The notes below the pieces were generated by a model. It had not been told where the DNA came from. It saw only the letters and a program-made list of their open reading frames with translations, and did no database searches. A stretch of DNA of 64,000 nucleotides. It comes from Silene conica (lineage: Eukaryota > Streptophyta > Magnoliopsida > Caryophyllales > Caryophyllaceae). How positions within the stretch are numbered: the stretch's first letter is position 1; every line of letters starts with the position of its first letter. The translations under genes were made by a program, and so were the position numbers. The stretch spans positions 48,238,910 through 48,302,909 of the forward strand of contig CM055320.2 of assembly GCA_029255685.2 (NCBI GenBank), read 5' to 3'. This document shows, piece by piece, positions 7,862 to 19,872 of this stretch.

Positions 7862-10585
7862 TGTGACACCCCGCGATATAGCATAAAAATAAACAAGTAA
7901 ATTGTAGCGGAAATACGATATTTTTAAAAACTTTTCGACATATTTATTAAAACTTTTCGCGGAATATCAAAACAACAAACGGAAGACTAAAACTAATACA
8001 AAGTATAAATTATAAACGAATATACTTAAATAAACGAGGGATAAGGTATCCCACGGTAACAACATGAATTAAATCTAAACTCAGCGTAAGGGTAATTGTC
8101 GAATGATCAACAATGCTCGCTAGCCAAACGTCTTCCCCAAACAGCACCAACCTACATTCATGAAACATGAACGCCACAGTTAGTGGGGAGTAACTCAGGG
8201 TTCTCCCAGCCACATTACGTCAGAATACAAATAGATAACAATAAGAACATATTGTATATGGAGTAGTACATGTGAATAAGAGAAATGTCAAAGCATGATA
8301 GTCAAAATCAGGTAAACAACCAGGTGATCGACTCAGAGACCAACACTTGATGGCATGTCCAATCACACAAATAACAACAACCAAGAATAGAATGAACGCC
8401 GTCAGGTAGCATAACCGCTACAACTGACAATCAGGGAGTATAACCGCTCCACTAACAGGCTAGGGCGTATAACCGCGCCCTAGCTACCGGAGCGCATAAC
8501 CACATCATCCGGATACTATTTATAGCGCATAACCGACAACTATATGCCTAAGACCTGGCCAGACCTCTCGATGTAATAACTTACACCGAACGACACACGG
8601 GGACCGGGCCGCATAACCACGGACACCGACCAATCCCGAACATAGTAAGATAAAATCCCTTAACCGGAGTGGCGTTTGTTCATTACAGCTATACACAAAT
8701 CGTATCACCGCTATCTATTCACAACCAAGGCAACATAACCGTTACCAACACAATTTAGGGTGACATAACCGTCACCTAAACACAAGCGAGGCAACATAAC
8801 CGTCACCCTACTCATCTTAAGATAACATAACCGTCATCAAAACACAATTTAAGCTAACATAACCGTTAACCAACTCATTTACGTACAAGAGCCAACAATC
8901 GATAAATAAGACAACACTTAAGTCCATTCCATACGGGAGAAGAATAAACAGAACTGATTAATAAAACATAAGTCTTAAAAGCGTTTTATATTTCAGCTGT
9001 CCTCTGCCGTAAAATTCATAACTAATTCAAATAAAATCGAAATGATACAAGGCCAACTGGGTCAGATTAATACGACTTTTATCTACAATATTTGTCAAGT
9101 AAACATTTTCAAAATACGAACTTAACAGGGGGTTATTGTCTGATCTTTACAGTGTCTCAGAAATCGTCACACAAAATATATTGCTTCATAAAACGGGTTT
9201 AACAAATCATTTTGGGGCAAACCAAACTCCTAACATCATCTAAACTCTTCAAAGTTTAATTATTGAAAAGTACCAGAATAGTTTTAAAGTATAAATATGG
9301 TTTTCGAAATAATCTTTGAGCTAGTGTTCGTTCTGCGAGTATTTCAGCGCAATGTTCGTTAATAATTTATTGTGAACAAACGACATGCAATAAAATTACG
9401 AACTTTTAGAGGTAGACTCTACACTTAAAATAAACAGGGGTCTCTTTTCGACATTTTCAAAGCTGGATAATCTAAGATGTCGAAATAAATTGTACAAGAC
9501 AATGGACAGATTTGTCAAGGTGCTAAAACTTAATGAAATAACCAATGTAAACAAAGCACTATGAACTTGAAAGACTATCAAACTAACCTTCCTCAATGAT
9601 CATAACCTCATTTAACTATACAATCCTTAGTGTATTTCCAACTAGAATATCACCCAACACAACCATGCAAAATGAAATTCATCCAAACATATGATTTATG
9701 AACTTAATCATGTCACTCTTTAACCAAACACAATTCTAGTATACTAAACATTACTAGCATATAGAACACATGCAAACATAGACGATAAGTCGAGTAACCC
9801 ACCGTTACCTTATAACTCTTCAATAAGCATGATTTTGAACTTAAAGCCACTCCGGTTTGGACAACCGAACTAGCTACACATAAATAAACGAGGTTAGCTA
9901 TGAGAACCGTGCCTTAAAGGCCACGACCAGAGTATATTAAGGAAGAAATTTGATACTTTTATTACCTAGAAAGATGGAGGGCGAGGAGAGGAAGAGATAG
10001 GCGCGAAAATCGTCGAAAACCGATAAGAAACGAAGATTTTATGATCGTCTTAAGGTTGAAGGTAAAGAGTGTAACAATGGTGTTTGTGTTTGAGTGTTCT
10101 AGCTGAAAAAAAGAATAAAGGAACGAAGAAGAAGGAAGGAAGTAGAAGGAATGACCTTGGGCAGCAAGGCAAAGTTCTATACTTAGCCAAGTGTCCCTAA
10201 GGACATGTGGAAAAGAGTGAAGAGTATGCAACGAGCGAGTGTCTCGTTTGCGGATGGTCCGTGACAGCCTTTCGTATTTTCGGCATAATTTCCTCCGCAG
10301 AACTCGTAATGACGTGTTTTCGGTGGCGTTGGAAAGCTAAGAAAAAGAGCTACAACTTTTATTTTATAAGAAAAAGCTTGATATACCTTTAAAATATCTT
10401 AAAATTAGCAACAAGGACAGAGTAACGTTTTACAAGTTTAAGAAGTATAACTTTAAGACGCACATATTAATATCATTGTCAAAAACGATAGATTTTAAAT
10501 GGAATTTTATTTAATGTAGAATATTATTATTACTAAAATAATATTTTAATAATATATAAATACTTGGAAATTACGGGGTGTTACA
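7862..10585 (-). mobile_element. LTR 1 of tandem minus-strand retroelement
   Basis: 2724 bp, bounded by TGTGACACCCCGCG on the left and GGGGTGTTACA on the right. On the minus strand it runs TGTAACACCCCG to CGGGGTGTCACA. On its right, minus-strand sequence shows AAAAGGTGGGTTGAT (a polypurine tract) next to the LTR. It carries a cluster of ATAACC-loop hairpins (8401-8870). No coding frame of note. It is the most diverged of the five LTRs by eye, for example GTAGCGG for GCAGCGG near 7905. Confidence 0.9.
8401..8870 (-). repeat. Cluster of hairpins with constant ATAACC loop
   Basis: At least eight short inverted repeats share the plus-strand loop ATAACC (GGTTAT in element sense) while their stems differ. 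Examples are GTAGC/GCTAC at 8406-8421, GGAGT/GCTCC at 8435-8450, CTAGGGCG/CGCCCTAG near 8461-8483, GGCAAC/GTTACC at 8729-8746, GGTGAC/GTCACC at 8759-8776, GGCAAC/GTCACC at 8790-8807, GATAAC/GTCATC at 8821-8838 and GCTAAC/GTTAAC at 8853-8870. Some stems are perfect and several have one or two mismatches. The 8401 hairpin extends with an outer GTCAG/CTGAC pair. The same cluster recurs in LTRs 2-4 and partly in LTR 5. Confidence 0.75.
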
Positions 10586-10623
10586 ATCAACCCACCTTTT
10601 AAAAAGTTTCGTCCTCGAAACTT
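10586..10623 (-). promoter_or_regulatory. Polypurine tract and preceding hairpin
   Basis: Read on the minus strand, AAGTTTCG AGGA CGAAACTT forms an 8-bp hairpin, followed by TTTTTAAAAGGTGGGTTGAT and then the LTR start TGTAACACCCC. The purine-rich stretch is where plus-strand DNA synthesis is primed in LTR retroelements. The TTCGAGGACGAA motif before the PPT is common in plant Ty3/Gypsy elements. Equivalent sites lie next to LTRs 2, 3 and 4 (45045, 51224 and 57403). Confidence 0.85.
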
Positions 10624-11359
10624 GAAAGCAGAAAAACGGTAAGTTGTAAAGACAAGGTTAACAACCAAAGCGTTTACCAAAATTTGATATTTCAAAACTT
10701 ATATCTATTTCAAAGACTTCGAAAAGAATCTCCAAAGGCACAAGTCCTCGTCAATGGAACGAAGAGGGTTCTCGTTGCGCATTCAAGAGCCTAACATTCC
10801 AAATCAGGAACAAGTCCAAAACCAAATCACGCGCAGACAAGCGTAGTACAAGTTATTAGACGTCTCCAATAACGAGTTCTAACGCTGAATCAAACGCTAA
10901 AATAAATCAAAATTATAAATCATTTCAAGCTTTTCAAAACTTGTCATTTCGAAAGTAAACTTCCAATTTTGAATCCGTAAAATAAGTAAGGTTGTAACAG
11001 AAATTAAGATTTTCAACAACAAAAGTTAGGTAACTCAAATCGGTTATAAAATATACAAATGGAAAACATTTTAAATATCATTCATACAAAACACAAGAAT
11101 GAAAGCTACATATTATCAACCAAAGATGGTTGGTTCGGATTATCCAAGAAATCAAAACACAAAAGGTCATAAGGAAGCTAACAAAAACAAGGCATCAAAA
11201 CTACCATCTTTAGGGTTAACGACGGTGCTCAACAAGAGAGTAAAGCGGCAAAAACAACAAAAGAACAAAGGCATGAACAAAAGAGGTTTATGGTTAAGGA
11301 GGAAGATAACTCTTCGGATTACGGAAATCACTAACCACTCAATCCATAAGTGAAACATC

Positions 11360-11364
11360 ATCAT
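11360..11364. repeat. Target-site duplication ATCAT, left copy
   Basis: ATCAT directly precedes the LTR start TGTAATACC and is repeated at 39640-39644. The undisturbed site in the sister internal domains has the matching CATCATCATCATGATTCC context (near 45816). Confidence 0.92.
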
Positions 11365-12265
11365 TGTAATACCTCGAATTTTGTTTATAATAGTTCATAA
11401 TTATTTTTGGGACGGGATTTGAACGTTATATTCGATAAGTAAATTATCGAATAATGTCGCTATATTTTTATATTGTTTTTTTTAGTAAAGGGGCGAGTAT
11501 GTGAATTGGGAGTATATCGTGTTTTAAGCAAAGTACGGAGTTGGGAGAGTTGGGCCTCATAATGCGCGCCATAGACCAGCCCAACTCGTCACAACACAAG
11601 TACCCAACATACTCACTTCCTCTAAGTCGGCTGACATGAAAACCCTATCTAAAAACCTAACCCTAACCTAACAACACCCCTCCCCCTCACGTACACCTAT
11701 TGCCGCCACCTCCAAGGATCAGGAGACAGTGCTTCACGGTGGTTTAGGGCGGCGTAAGATTGGTCGATAGTGCACAGAAGCAGGTACACCCACCAGGTTC
11801 CTCATGCTTTTCTTATCTTCCAGTCGTTTCGAAGTGGCTTGTTAATCGTGTATATGTGTTTATAGTTGTTGTTCTTAGCATGTTTTTAACCTGTAATGCA
11901 TAGTAAACAAATATGGACCACAAGGGAGTCGTCGTTGACCACGTTGACCGTTAAATATGGTGTTTAATCGGGATGTCAGGCTGTTTTTTCAATCGTGCCC
12001 AGGCCTCTGTTTTTCTGCGTTGTTTTTATGTCTTTTAATGTGGTCGCGTATGTGGTGTCTTGAGTCTGAGTCTGGTCTTGGGTCATGGGTAATGGTAAGG
12101 GCGTGTTGTAGGTTGTAGCAGTGGTGTCGAGGTGGTGTATGGTAGCCGGAGAGGGTGGTTGTGATAGCGGGTTAAGGAAACCAGAACAGGGACTCGGGTA
12201 GTGTCTGGCTGTTGAAGAGGCTGTTTCAGGATGGTTGGGAGGCATCGATGGGTGGTGCCTGGCAC
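11365..12265 (+). repeat. Single-copy start of the 5' LTR
   Basis: Corresponds to 37081-37984 of the 3' LTR. It includes an ACCCTAACCTAACAACACC segment (about 11660-11680) that resembles plant telomere repeats only by chance. The part from about 12148 to 12265 is reused at the start of units 9 and 12. Confidence 0.9.
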
Positions 12266-12642
12266 TGGGGGTTTTGTGGGTGAGATGAGAGGTTGAGGGC
12301 AGTGATTGGTGATGGACACGGTGGTGTTAGAGGGCAGTTTTGAACAGGTTTCCGAGGGGCAGAAGCATACGGGTTGTGGTAAGGTGTTGCCGGTGTGGTG
12401 TTTGCCACTGTTTTCGAGGGGTGGTATGGGTGAGTCAGGTGTTAGGGTCGGGTCAGTGCGAACGCCGGAGTACAGTGGTGGCAGCCACCACGGTTGTGGT
12501 GGTGGTTCAAGTGTCGATAAGGCGTCGATGGGGTTATGAATAGGGGCTGTTAGAGGGCTGGTTGTGTTCGTATTCGGGTTTTCGCGTTTGGGCTGTTCGT
12601 GCTTTTCGTGGGTCATATGTGATTTGCCATTGTTTTTATGAT

Positions 12643-12673
<31 letters not shown>

Positions 12674-12936
12674 TATTATTATCAGTACTCTTACTCTTAT
12701 TATTGTTTTTGTGATTATCATTACTATCGGTCAATTATTATTAAGGTGATTTTATAATTATGGGATAATAGTGTTATTCATATTAGTATTATTATTATTA
12801 AGTATGTTTTTGGCAAATGTTATAATCGTATGTCATGTTTATTAATATTTAAGTTATTATTATTGTTATTATTACTAATCGTGTTATTAGCAGTTGTTAT
12901 GGTTAATATTATTGTTAATGAGCATTGTGATTTTTA

Positions 12937-13195
12937 CTTCTTCCATTTTTATCCAAATACAAGATTTGCTTTTTGTACACTATTCACCAATCAACTTTCA
13001 ATCTCATTTTTCTCTCAATACGTAAGAAAAAATATATTCATGTGGGGTCTTGTTTAATTCGTCTTTACGAGTACATTGATAATATATAACTTTTATAATT
13101 TTTACAAATACTTAGTTAAAGATATGAAGCACGCAAAACTTGCGTTGGCAAACGTGAATAAAGCAAATCTTGTATTTGGATAAAAATGGAGGAAG
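12937..13195. mobile_element. Stowaway MITE, copy in unit 1
   Basis: 259 bp with 33-bp terminal inverted repeats beginning CTTC(T/C)TCCATTTTTATCC, one mismatch between the arms. TA target sites lie at 12935-12936 and 13196-13197. These features fit the Stowaway (Tc1/mariner) group. Units without it show the single-TA empty site, as does the 3' LTR near 38649. Confidence 0.93.
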
Positions 13196-13633
13196 TATGA
13201 ATTACTCATGTTGTTATTGTTGCTGATTTAGTAATAATTGGCCACTTGAATTCCTGCTATAATTAGTAAGTCTATATTAGTAAGCTTATAATTGTCTGAT
13301 GAAGGTGGATACGAGTAATAAGATAATGTTAATTGGTACGTGAATGAGTATGTTGATATGTATAGTTACATTGTGTGATAAGTTTATCAATTATACGCAT
13401 GATGAATGAGTTTTAGTAGTGATGTTAGTGTATGGATGGAAGTTAATAGAAAGTACTAATTATAGGAACTGAGTTCGGGGTGGAACATTTCTAGCAGCTG
13501 TTGGTTGACATTCGGCAATGTGAGGTAGGGAAAATACTGATAAATATTGATGTGTAATCTGTTCTTATTTGATATTAAGCATGTTTGTTACATAATATCA
13601 TGTGATTGTTATATTGTGCTGTTTATATCATTC

Positions 13634-13800
13634 TGTGATTGGTGCGGAGATAAAGGGTCTGTGATTGGTGCGGAGATAAAGGATCTGTGATTGGTGCGGA
13701 GATAAAGGGTCTGTGATTGGTGCGGAGATAAAGGGTCTTGTGATTGGTGCGGAGGTAAAGGGTCTGTGATTGGTGTGGTGAATTATGGGTCTTGTGATTC
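13634..13800 (+). repeat. 26-bp minisatellite in unit 1
   Basis: Five nearly identical 26-27-bp units share the core TTGGTGCGGAG(A/G)TAAAGG, followed by a diverged unit with GGTGTGGTGAATTATGGG. The block recurs in every array unit and in the 3' LTR, with copy number varying between units. Unit 11 has the most copies. Confidence 0.9.
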
Positions 13801-14196
13801 GGAGTGGAGAAGTTCGACTTTCTATTTATAGTAATGTGGTTTGTTTACAGTTTTTCTCTACTCAACCTCGTGGTTGAACCTGTGTATTCGTGATCACCTG
13901 TGATGAACCAATTATTGGGGAGCAGATTGACAGGTGTTGGGACTATGGGAGCTAGGGGAAGAGAGAAGCTTGGATCCGGACCTGCCTAGAGTCTAGATCA
14001 CCATAGTAGTTACTTATGAGTTGTACTTTTGTTTTATCAAGACAGTTTGTTTTAATTCAGTTGTATAAACTTGTTCTTTTAGATAACTTATCAATTTAAA
14101 GTACTGTTTATCGTCCTTTGTATCTACTGCCTCGGGAAACCGAGATGGTAACATCCTTATTTATCTAGGGAGTCCTAGTACAGGCCCTTAAATAAA

Positions 14197-14573
14197 TGGG
14201 GGTTTTGGGGGTGAGGTGAGAGGTTGAGGGCAGTGATTGGTGATGGACACGGTGGTGTTAGAGGGCAGTTTTGAACAGGTTTCCGAGGGGCAGAAGCATA
14301 CGGGTTGTGGTAAGGTGTTGCCGGTGTGGTGTTTGCCACTGTTTTCGAGGGGTGGTATGGGTGAGTCAGGTGTTAGGGTCGGGTCAGTGCGAACGCCGGA
14401 GTACAGTGGTGGCAGCCACCACGGTTGTGGTGGTGGTTCAAGTGTCGATAAGGCGTCGATGGGGTTATGAATAGGGGCTGTTAGAGGGCTGGTTGTGTTC
14501 GTATTCGGGTTTTCGCGTTTGGGCTGTTCGTGCTTTTCGTGGGTCATATGTGATTTGCCATTGTTTTTATGAT

Positions 14574-14604
<31 letters not shown>

Positions 14605-16127
14605 TATTATTATCAGTACTCTTACTCTTATTATTGTTTTTGTGATTATCATTACTATCGGTCAATTATTATTAAGGTGATTTTATAATTATGGGATAAT
14701 AGTGTTATTCATATTAGTATTATTATTATTAAGTATGTTTTTGGCAAATGTTATAATCGTATGTCATGTTTATTAATATTTAAGTTATTATTATTGTTAT
14801 TATTACTAATCGTGTTATTAGCAGTTGTTATGGTTAATATTATTGTTAATGAGCATTGTGATTTTTACTTCTTCCATTTTTATCCAAATACAAGATTTGC
14901 TTTTTGTACACTATTCACCAATCAACTTTCAATCTCATTTTTCTCTCAATACGTAAGAAAAAATATATTCATGTGGGGTCTTGTTTAATTCGTCTTTACG
15001 AGTACATTGATAATATATAACTTTTATAATTTTTACAAATACTTAGTTAAAGATATGAAGCACGCAAAACTTGCGTTGGCAAACGTGAATAAAGCAAATC
15101 TTGTATTTGGATAAAAATGGAGGAAGTATGAATTACTCATGTTGTTATTGTTGCTGATTTAGTAATAATTGGCCACTTGAATTCCTGCTATAATTAGTAA
15201 GTCTATATTAGTAAGCTTATAATTGTCTGATGAAGGTGGATACGAGTAATAAGATAATGTTAATTGGTACGTGAATGAGTATGTTGATATGTATAGTTAC
15301 ATTGTGTGATAAGTTTATCAATTATACGCATGATGAATGAGTTTTAGTAGTGATGTTAGTGTATGGATGGAAGTTAATAGAAAGTACTAATTATAGGAAC
15401 TGAGTTCGGGGTGGAACATTTCTAGCAGCTGTTGGTTGACATTCGGCAATGTGAGGTAGGGAAAATACTGATAAATATTGATGTGTAATCTGTTCTTATT
15501 TGATATTAAGCATGTTTGTTACATAATATCATGTGATTGTTATATTGTGCTGTTTATATCATTCTGTGATTGGTGCGGAGATAAAGGGTCTGTGATTGGT
15601 GCGGAGATAAAGGATCTGTGATTGGTGCGGAGATAAAGGGTCTGTGATTGGTGCGGAGATAAAGGGTCTTGTGATTGGTGCGGAGGTAAAGGGTCTGTGA
15701 TTGGTGTGGTGAATTATGGGTCTTGTGATTCGGAGTGGAGAAGTTCGACTTTCTATTTATAGTAATGTGGTTTGTTTACAGTTTTTCTCTACTCAACCTC
15801 GTGGTTGAACCTGTGTATTCGTGATCACCTGTGATGAACCAATTATTGGGGAGCAGATTGACAGGTGTTGGGACTATGGGAGCTAGGGGAAGAGAGAAGC
15901 TTGGATCCGGACCTGCCTAGAGTCTAGATCACCATAGTAGTTACTTATGAGTTGTACTTTTGTTTTATCAAGACAGTTTGTTTTAATTCAGTTGTATAAA
16001 CTTGTTCTTTTAGATAACTTATCAATTTAAAGTACTGTTTATCGTCCTTTGTATCTACTGCCTCGGGAAACCGAGATGGTAACATCCTTATTTATCTAGG
16101 GAGTCCTAGTACAGGCCCTTAAATAAA
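14197..16127 (+). repeat. LTR array unit 2 (1931 bp, with MITE)
   Basis: Nearly identical to unit 1, including the MITE. It is the first unit of the first 5268-bp higher-order repeat. The left junction is TGGGGGT at 14197-14203. Confidence 0.92.
14868..15126. mobile_element. Stowaway MITE, copy in unit 2
   Basis: Same 259-bp element at the same LTR position as in unit 1, exactly 1931 bp downstream. It was copied with the unit rather than inserted independently. Confidence 0.93.
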
Positions 16128-17791
16128 TGGGGGTTTTGGGGGTGAGGTGAGAGGTTGAGGGCAGTGATTGGTGATGGACACGGTGGTGTTAGAGGGCAGT
16201 TTTGAACAGGTTTCCGAGGGGCAGAAGCATACGGGTTGTGGTAAGGTGTTGCCGGTGTGGTGTTTGCCACTGTTTTCGAGGGGTGGTATGGGTGAGTCAG
16301 GTGTTAGGGTCGGGTCAGTGCGAACGCCGGAGTACAGTTGTGGCAGCCACCACGGTTGTGGTGGTGGTTCAAGTGTCGATAAGGCGTCGATGGGGTTATG
16401 AACAGGGGCTGTTAGAGGGCTGGTTGTGTTCGTATTCGGGTTTTCGCGTTTGGGCTGTTCGTGCTTTTCGTGGGTCATATGTGATTTGCCATTGTTTTTA
16501 TGATTTATTATTATTATTATTATTACTATTATTATTATTAGTACTCTTACTCTTATTATTGTTTTTGTGATTATCATTACTATCGGTCAATTATTATTAA
16601 GGTGATTTTATAATTATGGGATAATAGTGTTATTCATATTAGTATTATTATTATTAAGTATGTTTTTGGCAAATGTTATAATCGTATGTCATGTTTATTA
16701 ATATTTAAGTTATTATTATTGTTATTATTACTAATCGTGTTATTAGCAGTTGTTATGGTTAATATTATTGTTAATGAGCATTGTGATTTTTATGAATTAC
16801 TCATGTTGTTATTGTTGCTGATTTAGTAATAATTGGCCACTTGAATTCCAGCTATAATTAGTAAGTCTATATTAGTAAGCTTATAATTGTCTGATGAAGG
16901 TGGATACGAGTAATGAGATAATGTTAATTGGTACGTGAATGAGTATGTTGATATGTATAGTTACATTGTGTGATAAGTTTATCAATTATACGCATGATGA
17001 ATGAGTTTTAGTAGTGATGTTAGTGTATGGATGGAAGTTAATAGAAAGGACTAATTATAGGAACTGAGTTCGGGGTGGAACATTTCTACCAGCTGTTGGT
17101 TGACATTCGGCAATTTGAGGTAGGGGAAATACTGATAAATATTGATGTGTAATATGTTCTTATTTAATATTAAGCATGTTTGTTACATAATATCATGTAA
17201 TTGTTATATTGTGCTGTTTATATCATTATGTGATTGGTGCGGAGATAAAGGGTCTGTGATTGGTGCGGAGATAAAGGGTCTGTGATTGGTGCGGAGATAA
17301 AGGGTCTGTGATTGGTGCGGAGATAAAGGGTCTTGTGATTGGTGCGGAGGTAAAGGGTCTGTGATTGGTGTGGAGAATTATGGGTCTTGTGGTTCGGAGT
17401 GGAGAAGTTCGACTTTCTATTTATAGTAATGTGGTTTGTTTACAGTTTTTCTCTACTCAACCTCGTGGTTGACCCTGTGTATTCGTGATCACCTGTGATG
17501 AACCAATTATTGGGGAGCAGATTGACAGGTGTTGGGACTATGGGAGCTAGGGGAAGAGAGAAGCTTGGATCCGGACCTGCCTAGAGTCTAGATCACCATA
17601 GTAGTTACTTATGAGTTGTACTTTTGTTTTATCAAGACAGTTTGTTTTAATTCAGTTGTATAAACTTGTTCTTTGAGATAACTTATCAATTTAAAGTACT
17701 GTTTATCGTCCTTTGTATCTACTGCCTCGGGAAACCGAGATGGTAACATCCTTATTTATCTAGGGAGTCCTAGTACAGGCCCTTAAATAAA
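16128..17791 (+). repeat. LTR array unit 3 (1664 bp)
   Basis: No MITE. Shares marker bases with unit 6 (for example ACAGTTGTGGCAGCC near 16335 and 21603). Junction TGGGGGT at 16128. Confidence 0.92.
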
Positions 17792-19464
17792 TGGGGGTTT
17801 TGTGGGTGAGGTGAGAGGTTGAGGGCAGTGATTGGTGATGGACACGGTGGTGTTAGAGGGAAGTTTTGAACAGGTTTCCGAGGGGCAGAAGCATACGGGT
17901 TGTGGTAAGGTGTTGCCGGTGTGGTGTTTGCCACTGTTTTCGAGGGGTGGTATGGGTGAGTCAGGTGTTAGGGTCGGGTCAGTGCGAACGTCGGAGTACA
18001 TTGGTGGCAGCCACCACGGTTGTGGTGGTGGTTCAAGTGTCGATAAGGCGTCGATGGGGTTATGAATTGGGGCTGTTAGAGGGCTGGTTGTGTTCGTATT
18101 GGGGTTTTCGCGTTTGGGCTGTTCGTGCTTTTCGTGCTTTTCGTGGGTCATATGTGATTTGCCATTGTTTTTATGATTTATTATTATTATTATTATTACT
18201 ATTATTATTATTAGTACTCTTACTCTTATTATTGTTTTTGTGATTATCATTACTATCGGTCAATTATTATTAAGGTGATTTTATAATTATGGGATAATTG
18301 TGTTATTCATATTAGTATTATTATTATTAAGTATGTTTTAGGCAAATGTTATAATCATATGTCATGTTTATTAATATTTAAGTTATTATTATTGTTATTA
18401 TTACTAATCGTGTTATTAGCAGTTGTTATGGTTAATATTATTGTTAATGAGCATTGTGATTTTTATGAATTACTCATGTTGTTATTGTTGCTGATTTAGT
18501 AATAATTGGCCACTTGAATTCCTGCTATAATTAGTAAGTCTATATTAGTAAGCTTATAATTGTCTGATGAAGGTGGATACGAGTAATGAGATAATGTTAA
18601 TTGGTACGTGAATGAGTATGTTGATATGTATAGTTACATTGTGTGATAAGTTTATCAATTATACGCATGATGAATGAGTTTTAGTAGTGATGTTAGTGTA
18701 TGGATGGAAGTTAATAGAAAGGACTAATTATAGGAACTGAGTTCGGGGTGGAACATTTCTACCAGCTGTTGGTTGACATTCGGCAATTTGAGGTAGGGGA
18801 AATACTGATAAATATTGATGTGTAATATGTTCTTATTTAATATTAAGCATGTTTGTTACATAATATCATGTGATTGTTATATTGTGCTGTTTATATCATT
18901 ATGTGATTGGTGCAGAGATAAAGGGTCTGTGATTGGTGCGGAGATAAAGGGTCTTTGATTGGTGCGGAGATAAAGGGTCTGTGATTGGTGCGGAGATAAA
19001 GGGTCTTGTGATTGGTGCGGAGGTAAAGGGTCTGTGATTGGTGTGGAGAATTATGGGTCTTGTGGTTCGGAGTGGAGAAGTTCGACTTTCTATTTATAGT
19101 AATGTGGTTTGTTTACAGTTTTTCTCTACTCAACCTCGTGGTTGACCCTGTGTATTCGTGATCACCTGTGATGAACCAATTATTGGGGAGCAGATTGACA
19201 GGTGTTGGGACTATGGGAGCTAGGGGAAGAGAGAAGCTTGGATCCGGACCTGCCTAGAGTCTAGATCACCATAGTAGTTACTTATGAGTTGTACTTTTGT
19301 TTTATCAAGACAGTTTGTTTTAATTCAGTTGTATAAACTTGTTCTTTGAGATAACTTATCAATTTAAAGTACTGTTTATCGTCCTTTGTATCTACTGCCT
19401 CGGGAAACCGAGATTGTAACATCCTTATTTATCTAGGGAGTCCTAGTACAGGCTCTTAAATAAA
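17792..19464 (+). repeat. LTR array unit 4 (1673 bp)
   Basis: No MITE. Shares with unit 7 the marker ACATTGGTGGCAGCC and a doubled TGCTTTTCG block (near 18125 and 23394). Last unit of the first higher-order repeat. Confidence 0.92.
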
Positions 19465-19841
19465 TGGGGGTTTTGTGGGTGAGGTGAGAGGTTGAGGGCA
19501 GTGATTGGTGATGGACACGGTGGTGTTAGAGGGCAGTTTTGAACAGGTTTCCGAGGGGCAGAAGCATACGGGTTGTGGTAAGGTGTTGCCGGTGTGGTGT
19601 TTGCCACTGTTTTCGAGGGGTGGTATGGGTGAGTCAGGTGTTAGGGTCGGGTCTGTGCGAACGCCGGAGTACAGTGGTGGCAGCCACCACGGTTGTGGTG
19701 GTGGTTCAAGTGTCGATAAGGCGTCAATGGGGTTATGAATAGGGGCTGTTAGAGGGCTGGTTGTGTTCGTATTCGGGTTTTCGCGTTTGGGCTGTTCGTG
19801 CTTTTCGTGGGTCATATGTGATTTGCCATTGTTTTTATGAT

Positions 19842-19872
<31 letters not shown>

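Larger units (their letters stand above)
10586..11364 (-). mobile_element. Internal domain 1, part nearest LTR 1
   Basis: This is the PPT-proximal part of the first internal domain of the tandem minus-strand element. It aligns along its length with 45045-45823, 51224-52002 and 57403-58180. It is interrupted at 11364 by insertion of the plus-strand element. The rest resumes at 39640. Small frames occur, but none resembles gag, protease, reverse transcriptase, RNase H or integrase. Confidence 0.9.
12266..14196 (+). repeat. LTR array unit 1 (1931 bp, with MITE)
   Basis: Begins at TGGGGGT within the LTR and ends just before the next TGGGGGT, which follows AAATAA near the LTR end. Contains a GTGG-rich block, a TTA/ATT microsatellite (about 12643-12700), the Stowaway MITE at 12937-13195 and a ~26-bp minisatellite from about 13634. 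Confidence 0.9.

Noticed and set aside
11660..11685. ACCCTAACCTAACA as interstitial telomere repeat
   Set aside because: The spacing does not follow the 7-bp plant telomere unit, and the same sequence is a fixed part of both LTRs.
12083..12721. Long antisense frames (150-212 codons) repeated in every LTR unit
   Set aside because: The start is an artificial Ile/Thr run from the ATT microsatellite, and the rest is low-complexity Pro/Thr/His-rich sequence antisense to the LTR. No family motif. Frame retention is explained by recent copying.
13634..13800. Possible CRISPR-like or iteron array (26-bp repeats)
   Set aside because: The repeats are directly adjacent with no spacers, in a plant LTR. 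It is a minisatellite.
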